Assembly: GCF_029714305.1 (NCBI RefSeq)
Contig: NZ_CP121647.1
Span: 62,001 to 126,000, forward strand
DNA: 64,000 nt
Direction of reading: 5' to 3'
Origin: Bradyrhizobium sp. CB3481
Lineage (GTDB): Bacteria > Pseudomonadota > Alphaproteobacteria > Rhizobiales > Xanthobacteraceae
Shown in pieces: positions 13,098 to 21,286 of the stretch. Both the position numbers and the translations under genes were made by a program. Numbering within the stretch: the first letter of the stretch is position 1; each line of letters starts with the position of its first letter. The notes beneath the pieces were generated by a model, which saw nothing but the letters and a program-made list of their open reading frames with translations, had not been told where the DNA came from and searched no databases.

Positions 13098-13156
13098 GAC
13101 TGCCTCGCCCTGCCGTTCCGTTGCTTGAGAAATGTGCTGCTGTGTGATCGTGCCGT

Positions 13157-13678
13157 TCAGGCTGGCTCGGTGCCCTGCTTGAACAGTCCGACCTTCAGAT
13201 CCTTGGCGCGATAGATAATCTCGCCATCCATGGAAAGCCAGCCGTCGGCGACGCCGAGCACCAGCTTTGAACGCATCACGCGCTTCATGTCGATGTTGTA
13301 CACAACCTTGCGGGCGTTCGGCAGCACCTGGCCGGAGAACTTCAAATCCCCCAGTCCCAGCGCCCGGCCCCGCCCCTCGCCGCCGATCCAGCCGAGGTAG
13401 AATCCGACCATCTGCCACATTGCGTCCAGGCCGAGACAGCCCGGCATGACAGGGTCATTCTTGAAGTGGCAGCCGAAAAACCACAGGTCGGGCTTCACAT
13501 CGAGCTCTGCCCGAATCAGACCCTTGCCGAACTCGCCGCCATTGTCGTTGATTTCGGTGATGCGATCGAACATCAGCATCGGCGGCAGCGGCAGCTGGGC
13601 ATTGCCCGGGCCGAACATCTCGCCGCGACCGCAGGCCAGCAAATCCTCGTATTCATAACCGCTGCGCCGATCCAGCAT
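13157..13678 (-). CDS. fabA: 3-hydroxydecanoyl-ACP dehydratase/isomerase (FabA)
   Basis: Dehydrates 3-hydroxydecanoyl-ACP and isomerises trans-2- to cis-3-decenoyl-ACP, the branch point to unsaturated fatty acids. The 173-residue hot-dog protein has catalytic His71 ([15 protein letters not shown]) and Asp85 (LGLDAMWQ), and ends in a typical FabA tail. It is first in fabA-fabB-fabV and divergent from the iron regulator irr across 346 bases. Confidence 0.96.
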   Translation of the reverse strand: MLDRRSGYEYEDLLACGRGEMFGPGNAQLPLPPMLMFDRITEINDNGGEFGKGLIRAELDVKPDLWFFGCHFKNDPVMPGCLGLDAMWQMVGFYLGWIGGEGRGRALGLGDLKFSGQVLPNARKVVYNIDMKRVMRSKLVLGVADGWLSMDGEIIYRAKDLKVGLFKQGTEPA

Positions 13679-14024
13679 CGTCTTTCAGCCTCTATTTAGA
13701 TGTCCCGATGGAGCGCTTTGTGAGCGAACCGGACCCGTTTCCCTACGGGAACGCTTGTTCCCGCAATTTGGCGCTACTTAGGGTGCTATCGGCCTTTGCC
13801 TCTGCCGAAATCGCATATGTGGTCCGCGCGCTCTGTAACATAGGCATGACGGCCCGGCAAAGCACTGGAACGGGCAAAAACGCCGCTTGTTCCTGCCTAA
13901 CCGCTGCTTGTCCTTGCTTAACCCTGGGCCAGTTCTAGTTGCGAAAAACTTGCATCTACCTGATTTCCTTTTATATTGAGCAAGAATATTGCCCAAGTTA
14001 GCGCGTGTGGTGCCCGAAGTGGAC
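13679..14024. other. fabA/irr divergent control region
   Basis: 346 bases without a convincing gene. It must contain both promoters. A TTGCAT-N16-TATATT promoter candidate for irr is listed separately. I looked for the TTTAGAA-type iron control element bound by Irr and did not find a clear copy. Confidence 0.5.
13950..13977 (+). promoter_or_regulatory. Candidate sigma-70 promoter of irr
   Basis: TTGCAT (13950-13955) and TATATT (13972-13977), separated by 16 bases, lie 47 bases upstream of the irr ATG in an AT-richer patch. Sequence match only. Confidence 0.4.
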
Positions 14025-14516
14025 ATGAACGACCAAGCCTCGCCCCTGAACGACGACGGTATCGATCCGGCCGCCCGTGCCGCCGGACATCAGCCGGCGT
14101 TGACCGGCTGTCCCTGGCACGATGTCAACGAGATGCTGCAGGCCGCGGGTCTTCGGCCCACCCGCCAGCGCATGGCTCTGGGCTGGCTGCTGTTCGGCAA
14201 GGGCGCCCGCCACCTGACCGCGGAAATGCTCTACGAGGAGGCGACACTGGCCAAGGTGCCGGTATCGCTGGCCACCGTCTACAACACCCTCAACCAGCTC
14301 ACCGATGCCGGCCTGCTGCGCCAGGTCTCGGTCGACGGCACCAAGACCTATTTCGACACCAACGTCACCGCGCACCACCACTTCTATCTTGAGAACAACC
14401 ACGAGCTGGTCGACATTCCCGATCCGCATCTGGTGCTGTCGAAGATGCCCGACGTGCCGGAAGGCTACGAGATTTCCCGCGTCGACATGGTCGTGCGGCT
14501 GCGCAAGAAGCGCTAG
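14025..14516 (+). CDS. irr: Iron response regulator Irr (Fur family)
   Basis: Global iron regulator of Rhizobiales that is degraded when it binds haem. The 163 residues equal the length of B. japonicum Irr. It has the haem regulatory motif Cys29-Pro30 (TGCPWHDVNEM), a Fur-type DNA-binding domain (GLRPTRQRMALGWLLF, VPVSLATVYNTLNQL) and the His117-His119 cluster (TAHHHF), the second haem site. ATG at 14025 is chosen for this length match over an earlier in-frame start at 13989. It is divergent from fabA. Confidence 0.96.
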   Translation: MNDQASPLNDDGIDPAARAAGHQPALTGCPWHDVNEMLQAAGLRPTRQRMALGWLLFGKGARHLTAEMLYEEATLAKVPVSLATVYNTLNQLTDAGLLRQVSVDGTKTYFDTNVTAHHHFYLENNHELVDIPDPHLVLSKMPDVPEGYEISRVDMVVRLRKKR

Positions 14517-14517
14517 C

Positions 14518-14637
14518 TGTCGTCCCTGCGAACGCAGGGACCCATAACCACAAATCTATGTTGTGACAGAAGGCGTCTACGCGCGCGCCCCATTGATGGG
14601 CCGCGGCGTATGGGTCCCTGCGTTCGCAGGGACGACA
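14518..14637. repeat. Family A inverted repeat, perfect 29-bp arms
   Basis: Arms 14518-14546 and 14609-14637 are perfect 29-base inverted copies (TGTCGTCCCTGCGAACGCAG onward). Each arm also holds its own palindrome TCCCTGCGAACGCAGGGA. It starts 2 bases after the irr stop and ends just before the convergent SH3 gene. Related copies lie at 16534, 53804 and 63205. Confidence 0.9.
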
Positions 14638-14642
14638 GAAAC

Positions 14643-15170
14643 TCAATCCACCTTCTCGTCGGCGTAGACGCCCCACAGGCGCTGCTGCTCGATCCAGCCG
14701 TCAAAGCCGTTGCCGATCACCCGGCACCAGCCGTTGGCGCATTTCTTGACCTGCGCGACCACCCCGGCCTGCAGGCGGGCCGCCACCGCACTGGTCTTAT
14801 CGGGACGATCATAGATCGATGCCAGCTCGTCCTTGCTCTTCATGGTGACAACCGCGGTGCGGCGACCAGACAGCAGCGAGTGATAGACCCAGCCCTCGGA
14901 TCCCTCGGAATCGCGCACGCGGCGCCAGTTCTCGAATTCGGCGGTGATTTCGACCGGCAGGCCGGAGCGGGTGTAGACCCAGGCGACGTCATTGTCCTTG
15001 GTCGGGCCGGCGCGGACGTTCACATGATCGGATTTGAGACTGACATATCGGGGCACCGGCAGGCCGCTCGAAGTGGTGGCCGAATCCTTGGCCGAAAATC
15101 CCGTGCTGACGGAAGCAAAAAACCAGCACGCCGCCAGCACCGCCACCGAACAGAAACGCCCCAACGCCAT
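14643..15170 (-). CDS. Exported bacterial SH3-domain protein
   Basis: A 175-residue product: signal peptide (MALGRFCSVAVLAACWFFAS) then two SH3-like repeats, VSLKSDHVNVRAGPTKDNDVAW with EGWVYHSLLSGRR, and a second one ending GFDGWIEQQRLWGV. Such proteins often bind cell-wall material; the exact role is unknown. ATG at 15170 has AGGAGG 7 bases upstream, which decides the start against a much longer open frame. It is convergent with irr. Confidence 0.85.
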   Translation of the reverse strand: MALGRFCSVAVLAACWFFASVSTGFSAKDSATTSSGLPVPRYVSLKSDHVNVRAGPTKDNDVAWVYTRSGLPVEITAEFENWRRVRDSEGSEGWVYHSLLSGRRTAVVTMKSKDELASIYDRPDKTSAVAARLQAGVVAQVKKCANGWCRVIGNGFDGWIEQQRLWGVYADEKVD

Positions 15171-15512
15171 CAACTCGCCTCCTGCCAGACAGGTGCAACT
15201 CAAAATCTCCGAGTTGAAACCGCCCGCTACGCCCGAATAACCCCAAACCCCCGTGCCGCGCTTGGTCGCAGCCGGCTTGCGGCGTCCGAGGGGTTCTTGT
15301 CTTGGCCCGGCCTTCTGATAGAGAGGACGGAACGCCAAGAACCAGAACGCCCGAATTTTCTGCCGAAAATCCGAGGCAAGTATTGGGGAACCCAAGGGAC
15401 TTACCTCACGAAACAGCCGGATGCCGGGACCGCGTGGCCACCGCAGTGTCGAACAACCGGGTTAATGAGGCCTGAACGGCGCGCTTTACGTCGTCCCTCA
15501 TGAGAGCTGGAC
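15171..15512. other. Divergent gap between SH3 gene and dehydrogenase
   Basis: 342 bases without a supported gene. The SH3 frame stays open upstream to 15395 but that part has no family likeness. A small inverted repeat CAACTC-N9-GAGTTG lies at 15196-15216, close to the SH3 start. Promoters for both flanking genes must lie here. Confidence 0.45.
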
Positions 15513-16514
15513 ATGTCGGTTAAGAAAAAACCCCTCGTCGTCGTCACTCGCAAGCTGCCGGACTCGATCGAGACGCGGATGCGCGAGCTGTTCGACGCGA
15601 GGTTGAACCTCGACGACACGCCGATGACACCGCAGCAGATTGCCGAAGCCTCCCGCTCGGCCGATGTGCTGGTGCCTACCGTCACCGACATGATCGACGA
15701 GACGATGATCAACCATCCCGACTGCAAGCTGCGCATGATCGCCAATTTCGGCAACGGCGTCGACAATATCGACGTCACGGCGGCGCATGCGCGCGGCATC
15801 ACGGTGACCAACACGCCGAAAGTTCTGACCGAGGACACCGCCGACATGACCATGGCGCTGATACTCGCCGTGCCACGGCGACTGATCGAAGGCGCAACGA
15901 TCCTTCCCGACGGCAAGAACTGGCCGGGCTGGTCCCCGACCTGGATGCTCGGCCATCGCATCGGCGGCAAACGCCTCGGCATTATCGGCATGGGCCGGAT
16001 CGGCCAGGCGGTCGCCCGCCGCGCCCGCGCCTTCGGCCTGCAGATCCACTATCACAACCGCCGCCCCGTGGCCCCCATGATCGCCGAGGAACTCGGGGCG
16101 ACCTATTGGGAAAGCCTCGACCAGATGCTGGCGCGGATGGACATCATCTCGGTGAACTGTCCGCATACGCCGGCGACCTATCATTTGCTGTCGGCGCGGC
16201 GGCTGAAGCTGATCCGCAAGGACGCCTACATCGTCAACACCGCGCGCGGCGGGGTGATCGACGAGGACACGCTGGTCAAGTTGCTGGAAGCCGGCGATGT
16301 CGGCGGCGCCGGGCTCGACGTCTACGAGCACGAGCCCGCGGTGAACCCGAAGCTGGTGCGCCTCGCCAAGGCCGGCAAGGTGACGCTGCTGCCGCATATG
16401 GGCTCGGCCACGATCGAAGGCCGCGTCGAGATGGGCGAGAAGGTGATCATCAACATCAGAACCTTCCTCGACAATCACAAGCCGCCGGACCGCGTGCTGC
16501 CCAGCATGCTGTAA
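15513..16514 (+). CDS. D-2-hydroxyacid dehydrogenase (glyoxylate/hydroxypyruvate reductase type)
   Basis: NAD(P)H-dependent oxidoreductase of 2-keto acids. The 333 residues show the substrate loop ANFGNGVDNIDVTAA, the Rossmann motif LGIIGMGRIGQAVARRARAFG (about 154-174) and the catalytic trio Arg (VNTARGGVIDE), Glu (DVYEHEP) and His (LPHMGSAT). It resembles glyoxylate reductase GyaR more than SerA because it has no ACT domain. The exact substrate is inferred. A family A repeat follows the stop by 20 bases. Confidence 0.9.
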   Translation: MSVKKKPLVVVTRKLPDSIETRMRELFDARLNLDDTPMTPQQIAEASRSADVLVPTVTDMIDETMINHPDCKLRMIANFGNGVDNIDVTAAHARGITVTNTPKVLTEDTADMTMALILAVPRRLIEGATILPDGKNWPGWSPTWMLGHRIGGKRLGIIGMGRIGQAVARRARAFGLQIHYHNRRPVAPMIAEELGATYWESLDQMLARMDIISVNCPHTPATYHLLSARRLKLIRKDAYIVNTARGGVIDEDTLVKLLEAGDVGGAGLDVYEHEPAVNPKLVRLAKAGKVTLLPHMGSATIEGRVEMGEKVIINIRTFLDNHKPPDRVLPSML

Positions 16515-16533
16515 ACGGGATGTCTCAACGAGG

Positions 16534-16664
16534 TCGTCCCTGCGAACGCAGGGACCCATAACCACCGGCCTTTGTGATTACGACAAACTGGCGCTCCAGC
16601 TCTTCCGACAAGCAACATCGGTAGTTATGGGTCCCGGCTCGCGCTCCGCTTGGCCGGGACGACG
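16534..16664. repeat. Family A repeat copy reaching into a LysR gene
   Basis: The left side (TCGTCCCTGCGAACGCAGGG, then ACCCATAACCACCGG) matches the copy at 14518. The right side is the variant TATGGGTCCCGG, then CTCGCGCTCCGCTTGGCCGG, then GACGA, also seen at 53804. Its right part, 16625-16664, is inside the 3' end of the LysR gene and provides its stop codon. Confidence 0.85.
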
Positions 16665-17584
16665 GAGGATTTTTCGCTCTTTCGCCGCTCCTGCCTGCGC
16701 CATTGCGCGACGAACGTCACGAACGCGGCCAGCGCCGGCGGTGGCTGACGCCGGCTCGGGTAATACAGAAACGGCCCCGGAAACGGCGGGCACCAATCGT
16801 CGAGCACGCTGACCAGCGCGCCCGACTTGATGCCGTAACGAACATAGCCCTCGAAGGTCAGCCAGAAGCCGACGCCGTCATGGACGGCGCGTAGCGCAAG
16901 GCCGAGATAGGTCGCGACCAGCTTGGCCGGCGGCGAGACTTTTACGACGCGGCCCGTCTTCTCGAATTCCCAGTCCAGCATCGCGCCGCTGCCGAACCGG
17001 GTGCGGATGCAGGAATGCTCGAGCAGCTCCTTCGGATGTTTCGGGCGGCCGTGCTGCGCGACATATTCGCGCGAGGCCACCACCGCGTAGCGCTGCGGCG
17101 CCCCGAGCGGGACCGCGATCATATCCTGCGCCAGGTGCTCGCCATAGCGCACGCCAGCATCAAAACCCTGGGCCACGATGTCGACGAACGAGCTGTCGCC
17201 GACGATTTCCAGATCGATTTTTGGATGCGCCTGAAGGAACGGCGCGACCATCGGCGCCAGCACCAGATCGATCGCCGGCGGCGGCGCGTTGATGCGCAGC
17301 CGCCCCGACGGCACGGACCGGAGGCCGCGCACCTGGTCCAGCGCCGCGCCGACGTCGGACATCGCGGGCGCAACACGGGCCAACAAAAGCTCGCCGGCTT
17401 CGGTGAGCGCGACGCTGCGCGTGGTGCGGTTCATCAGGCGGACGCCGAGCCGCTCCTCCATGTCGCGCAGGCGCTGGCTGAGGCTCGAGACGGAGACGCC
17501 CTGCTCGGTGGCGGCCCGGCGGAAATTGCGCGTGCGCGCCACGGCAACGAACGCGTCGAGATCGCGGAGATCGAAATCCTTCAT
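16625..17584 (-). CDS. LysR-family transcriptional regulator
   Basis: A 319-residue regulator: helix-turn-helix at residues 5-65 ([35 protein letters not shown]) and a periplasmic-binding-like effector domain. It is divergent from an aldo/keto reductase across 119 bases, so that gene is the likely target. A GTTC-N8-GAAC palindrome is 1 base upstream of the start codon, suggesting self-control. The last residues ([14 protein letters not shown]) and the stop come from an intergenic repeat. The ligand is unknown. Confidence 0.9.
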   Translation of the reverse strand: MKDFDLRDLDAFVAVARTRNFRRAATEQGVSVSSLSQRLRDMEERLGVRLMNRTTRSVALTEAGELLLARVAPAMSDVGAALDQVRGLRSVPSGRLRINAPPPAIDLVLAPMVAPFLQAHPKIDLEIVGDSSFVDIVAQGFDAGVRYGEHLAQDMIAVPLGAPQRYAVVASREYVAQHGRPKHPKELLEHSCIRTRFGSGAMLDWEFEKTGRVVKVSPPAKLVATYLGLALRAVHDGVGFWLTFEGYVRYGIKSGALVSVLDDWCPPFPGPFLYYPSRRQPPPALAAFVTFVAQWRRQERRKSEKSSVVPAKRSASRDP

Positions 17585-17585
17585 T

Positions 17586-17601
17586 GTTCGATATATTGAA
17601 C
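17586..17601. promoter_or_regulatory. Candidate LysR operator
   Basis: GTTCGATATATTGAAC: perfect 4-base arms around an AT-rich centre, a size typical for LysR dimers. It lies 1 base upstream of the lysR start and 102 bases from the aldo/keto reductase start. Confidence 0.5.
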
Positions 17602-17703
17602 AAGCTATTTCGAATTGTCCAGCTTATCGCGCGGGCGTGGAAGGTTCATATCAGCCTCGTCATTACGGCGGCATCGCCGCCACCGATCACGAGGAGAACC
17701 ACC

Positions 17704-18708
17704 ATGGAAAAGCGCAACCTCGGCAAGACGGGCCCAAGTGTCTCCGCCATCGGCCTCGGCTGCATGGGCATGTCAGACTTTTATGGCCCTGCCGACCGCG
17801 GCGAAAGCATCGCCACCATCCATGCCGCGCTCGATGCCGGCATCACGCTGCTCGATACCGGCGACTTCTACGGCATGGGCCACAATGAGATGTTGATCCG
17901 CGAAGCGCTCGCCTCGCGCAATCGCGACAATCTGCAGATCAGCGTCAAATTCGGCGCGCTGCGCGATCCCGCCAGGAATTGGTCCGCCTATGACAGCCGC
18001 CCGGCGGCGATCAAGAATTTCCTCGCCTATTCGCTGCAGCGGCTCGGCGTCGATGCGATCGACATCTATCGTCCCGCACGGCTCGATCCCGATGTGCCGA
18101 TCGAGGAAACCATCGGTGCGATGGCCGACATGATCAAGGCCGGCTGGATCAGGCATATCGGCCTTTCCGAGGTCGGCTCCGACACCATTCGCCGCGCGCA
18201 CGCCGTGCATCCGATCGTCGATCTGCAGATCGAATATTCGCTGCTCGCGCGCGGCATCGAGAGCGACATCCTGAAGACCTGCCGTGAGCTCGGCATCGGC
18301 ATCACCGCCTACGGCGTATTGGCGCGCGGCCTGATCAGCGGCCACTGGACCAAGGATCGTTCCGCCGCGCAGGATTTCCGCAGCCTTAGCCCGCGCTTTC
18401 AGGGCAGCAATCTTGATGCGAACCTGATGCTCGCTGACTCATTGCGGCGAATTGCCGATGACGTCGGCGCTTCGCCGGCGCAGGCCGCCATCGCCTGGGT
18501 CGCGGCGCAGGGTCGCGATATCGTGCCGCTGGTCGGCGCCCGCCGCCGCGATCGTCTCGCCGAGGCGCTCGGCGCGCTCGATGTCCGGCTGACGCCAGCC
18601 CATCTGGCCGCACTGGCCGAGGCGTTTCCGCCTGGAGCGGCCGCTGGTGCACGCTATCCGGAAGCCCAGCTCGCGCACATGGATAGCGAGAAGCGCATCG
18701 GCCCGTAG
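17704..18708 (+). CDS. Aldo/keto reductase family protein
   Basis: A 334-residue (alpha/beta)8 NADPH-dependent reductase beginning [20 protein letters not shown]. Of the catalytic tetrad, Asp51, Tyr56 ([13 protein letters not shown]) and Lys82 (ISVKFG) are visible, but the usual His (in YYQHRVDP-type motifs) is Ala125 here (IYRPARLDP). The cofactor end ([17 protein letters not shown]) looks normal. The start has GAGGAG 7-8 bases upstream. It is probably controlled by the divergent LysR gene. The substrate is unknown. Confidence 0.9.
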   Translation: MEKRNLGKTGPSVSAIGLGCMGMSDFYGPADRGESIATIHAALDAGITLLDTGDFYGMGHNEMLIREALASRNRDNLQISVKFGALRDPARNWSAYDSRPAAIKNFLAYSLQRLGVDAIDIYRPARLDPDVPIEETIGAMADMIKAGWIRHIGLSEVGSDTIRRAHAVHPIVDLQIEYSLLARGIESDILKTCRELGIGITAYGVLARGLISGHWTKDRSAAQDFRSLSPRFQGSNLDANLMLADSLRRIADDVGASPAQAAIAWVAAQGRDIVPLVGARRRDRLAEALGALDVRLTPAHLAALAEAFPPGAAAGARYPEAQLAHMDSEKRIGP

Positions 18709-18720
18709 CTGAGCGGGGTG

Positions 18721-19524
18721 CTACGCCGCGTGCCCGCTCAGATCGATGATGACAGGCGTATCGCCGTTGAGCGGGTTTTGCGGGTCGCGCGTGTAGCGCA
18801 GCGTTTCGAAACGCATCGCGCGCGCATCGACCATCACGAGCCGGCCGACCAGGCTCTCGCCGAAGCCGACGATTTCGCGGATCGCCTCCAGCGCCATCAT
18901 CGAGCCCAGCATGCCCGCGAGCGCGCCCATCACGCCGGCCTCGGCACAGGCCGGCACGGTGCCGGGCGGCGGCGGTTCGGGAAACAAGCAGCGATAGGTC
19001 GGATTGTAGTGGCCGTCGGCGTCGCGTTCATGCGCCCGGATCGTGGTCAGCGATCCGTCGAACTGGCCGAGCGCCGCCGTGATCAGCGGCTTGCCGGCAA
19101 AGAAGCAGGCATCGGACACGAGATAACGGGTTTCGAAATTGTCGGAGCCGTCGAGCACGAGATCGTAGTCGTCGATCAGCGGCATCACGTTCCCGGCACG
19201 GAGGCGAACGGCGTGAGCCTCGAACTGAACATGGGGGTTGAGCGCGTGAACCGTCTCCGCGGCGCTGTCGACCTTGAGCCGTCCGATATCCGGCGTGGTG
19301 TGAATGACCTGGCGCTGCAGGTTGGACAGCGAGACGACGTCGTCATCGACCACGCCGAGCCGACCGACACCGGCGGCCGCCAGGTACATCAGGACCGGCG
19401 CGCCGAGGCCGCCGGCGCCGATCACCAGCGCAGATGCATCCTTGAGCGCCGCCTGCCCCGGGCCGCCGACGTCGCGCAGCACGATATGGCGGGCGTAACG
19501 TTCGAGTTCGTCATCGGTCAGCAT
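18721..19524 (-). CDS. MoeB/ThiF/HesA-family adenylyltransferase
   Basis: E1-like enzyme that adenylates the C-terminal Gly of a sulfur-carrier protein (MoaD or ThiS type). The 267 residues have the nucleotide motif VIGAGGLGAPVLMYLAAAG, the Arg finger region (SLSNLQRQVIH), Asp in LVLDGSDNFETRYLV and the Cys-containing segment GTVPACAEAGVMG. The zinc CxxC pair of MoeB appears lost: TYRC replaces CxxC and no second pair is seen near the C-terminus. ATG at 19524 starts MLTDDELERYARHIVL as in the family. No carrier protein gene is adjacent. Confidence 0.87.
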   Translation of the reverse strand: MLTDDELERYARHIVLRDVGGPGQAALKDASALVIGAGGLGAPVLMYLAAAGVGRLGVVDDDVVSLSNLQRQVIHTTPDIGRLKVDSAAETVHALNPHVQFEAHAVRLRAGNVMPLIDDYDLVLDGSDNFETRYLVSDACFFAGKPLITAALGQFDGSLTTIRAHERDADGHYNPTYRCLFPEPPPPGTVPACAEAGVMGALAGMLGSMMALEAIREIVGFGESLVGRLVMVDARAMRFETLRYTRDPQNPLNGDTPVIIDLSGHAA

Positions 19525-19554
19525 GGACTTTGTTCCCTGCATCCGCGCTATCGG

Positions 19555-19660
19555 ATCCTCATGGTGAGGAGCGCGTCTTCGCGCGTCTCGAACCATGCGG
19601 CCCGACTCGGGCCTTCATCCTTCGAGACGCGGCCAAAAGGCCGCTCCTCAGGATGAGGAG
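19555..19660. repeat. Family C inverted repeat (ATCCTCATGGTGAGGAG type)
   Basis: Begins ATCCTCATGGTGAGGAGCGC and ends with the complementary GCTCCTCAGGATGAGGA. Inner arms CGCGTCTCGAA / TTCGAGACGCG and CGGCCAAAAGGCCG give a branched hairpin. It sits just upstream of the E1-like gene. Confidence 0.8.
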
Positions 19661-19769
19661 AAACGACCGGCGATCCCCTGAACCGGGGCGCGGTTGTTGC
19701 CGACCAAGCAGATGTGCTTAATTGGCCGCGCGTCAATGATTACGCTCCCCTATTCTGCCGGGATTTGTC

Positions 19770-21149
19770 ATGAGATCGGTGCTTTCGGCAACATTGATGG
19801 TGACGGCCCTGGGCCTAGTCGTTTCCGGTCCTTCGGCGCAGGCGCAGATGACGCCGCCTTCGACGGCCGGAACGAAGCCGAAACCGGTGACGACGGAGCC
19901 GATCCGTCCGGCGGTGCAGAAACCGGAGGACACCGCCAAGGCCCTGAGCCAGGCCGAGCGGCTGGCCCTGCAGTCGGATCTTGCCTGGGTCGGGCAATAT
20001 AACGGCGCCATCACCGGCGACGTCAGCGAGCGCATGGTCAATGCGATCAAGGAATTCCAGAAGTCGCGCGGCGGCAAGCCGACCGGTGTGCTCAATCCGC
20101 AGGAACGCGGCGTCCTTGCCGAAATCGCGAAGAAGAAGCAGGAGAGCGTCGGCTGGAAGGTCGCGACCGATCCCGGCACCGGCGCCCGCCTCGGCATTCC
20201 GACAAAACTGGTGCCGCAGCAGGCCAGCGACGCCAACGGCACCAAATGGAGTTCGCCGAACGGCACGATCCAGGTTCAACTGGCGCGGCGCAAGGAGGCC
20301 GGTCCCACCACGGCCAAGCTTGCCGAGCGCGAGAAGAAGGAGCCGGGGCGCAACGTCGACTACACGGTCGTCAAGCCCGATTTCTTCGTGCTGTCCGGCC
20401 TGCAGGGCCTGAAGAAGTTCTATATCCGCGGCACGTTCAGAGGCGACGAGGTCCGCATCCTCACCATCATGTACGATCAGGCGACCGAGAACACCGTCGA
20501 GCCGGTGGTGATCGCGATGTCGAGCGCCTTCAACGCATTCCCGGCCGCGGCGCAAACGGCCGGGCCGCCGCCGCGCAAGACAGTGGAATACGGCACCGGC
20601 CTCGTCGTCAGCGATGACGGCGCCATCATTGCCGACCGCCAGATCACCGACGGCTGCATCGCGATCGCGATCGCCGGCTTCGGCAATGCCGATCGCATCG
20701 CCGAGGACAAGGCGCACGACCTCGCGCTGCTCCGCATCTACGGCGCGCGCGGGCTGAAAGCACTCGACCTCGCCAAGCCTGCCGCGAAGACGGCGCTCGA
20801 TCTCACCGGCATTGCCGATCCGCAAGTTCAGGGCGGGGGTTCGGCCGTGACCGGCGCCAAGGCTTCGGTAGCCCAGCTCGGCGGCAGCAGCGATATCGCG
20901 CTGACGCCGACGCCGGCGATCGGTTTTTCCGGCGCACCCGCGCAGGACGGCGACGGCAAGTTCGCCGGCGTCGCATTGCTCAAGCCGGTTCAAGTCGCCG
21001 GGCCGGCGACCGACGCCCCGGCGGCGCAGGCGGTGCTGGTGACCGCCGATACGTTGCGTGGCTTCCTCAAGGCGAATGACGTCAATGCGACCGGCGGATC
21101 GACCGATGCCAAGGCGTCCGTGGTTCGCGTGATCTGCGTGAGGAAGTAG
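19770..21149 (+). CDS. Exported peptidoglycan-binding protein with degenerate trypsin-like domain
   Basis: A 459-residue product: signal peptide (1-26, ending SAQAQ), a peptidoglycan-binding-like segment (about 62-125, LSQAERLALQSDLAWVGQYN to GVLNPQERGVLAEI), a middle part, and a C-terminal trypsin-like domain (about 270-455). In the last, Asp317 (AHDLALLRI) and Ser387 (AIGFSGAP) match protease motifs, but where a catalytic His is expected the sequence is IIADRQITDGC. It is therefore probably an inactive protease or one with altered chemistry. Location should be periplasmic. No operon partner. Confidence 0.75.
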   Translation: MRSVLSATLMVTALGLVVSGPSAQAQMTPPSTAGTKPKPVTTEPIRPAVQKPEDTAKALSQAERLALQSDLAWVGQYNGAITGDVSERMVNAIKEFQKSRGGKPTGVLNPQERGVLAEIAKKKQESVGWKVATDPGTGARLGIPTKLVPQQASDANGTKWSSPNGTIQVQLARRKEAGPTTAKLAEREKKEPGRNVDYTVVKPDFFVLSGLQGLKKFYIRGTFRGDEVRILTIMYDQATENTVEPVVIAMSSAFNAFPAAAQTAGPPPRKTVEYGTGLVVSDDGAIIADRQITDGCIAIAIAGFGNADRIAEDKAHDLALLRIYGARGLKALDLAKPAAKTALDLTGIADPQVQGGGSAVTGAKASVAQLGGSSDIALTPTPAIGFSGAPAQDGDGKFAGVALLKPVQVAGPATDAPAAQAVLVTADTLRGFLKANDVNATGGSTDAKASVVRVICVRK

Positions 21150-21155
21150 ACGTTG

Positions 21156-21271
21156 GTGTCCCGGACGCGATGCAGCGTGCAACGCTGCTTCGCAGAGCCG
21201 GGACCTACACTGCGGAACGATGGGCCCCGGCTCTGCAGCGCTTCACTTCGTGCTGCGCTGCGTCCGGGGCG
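21156..21271. repeat. Intergenic inverted repeat, GTCCCGGACGCG type
   Basis: Begins GTCCCGGACGCGATGCAGCG and returns as CGCTGCGTCCGGGGC, with inner arms GCAGAGCCGGGACC / GGCCCCGGCTCTGC. It lies between two convergent genes, so it may serve as a terminator for both. It resembles the long-arm variants of family A. Confidence 0.7.
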
Positions 21272-21286
21272 CGCGCCACCAACAGA

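Noticed and set aside
13098..13418. An in-frame N-terminal extension of fabB
   Set aside because: It overlaps fabA in another frame, is Arg-rich without homology, and fabB has its own ribosome-binding site at 13097.
15171..15395. An upstream extension of the SH3 protein
   Set aside because: AGGAGG and a signal peptide mark ATG 15170 as the start; the extension has no signal or domain.
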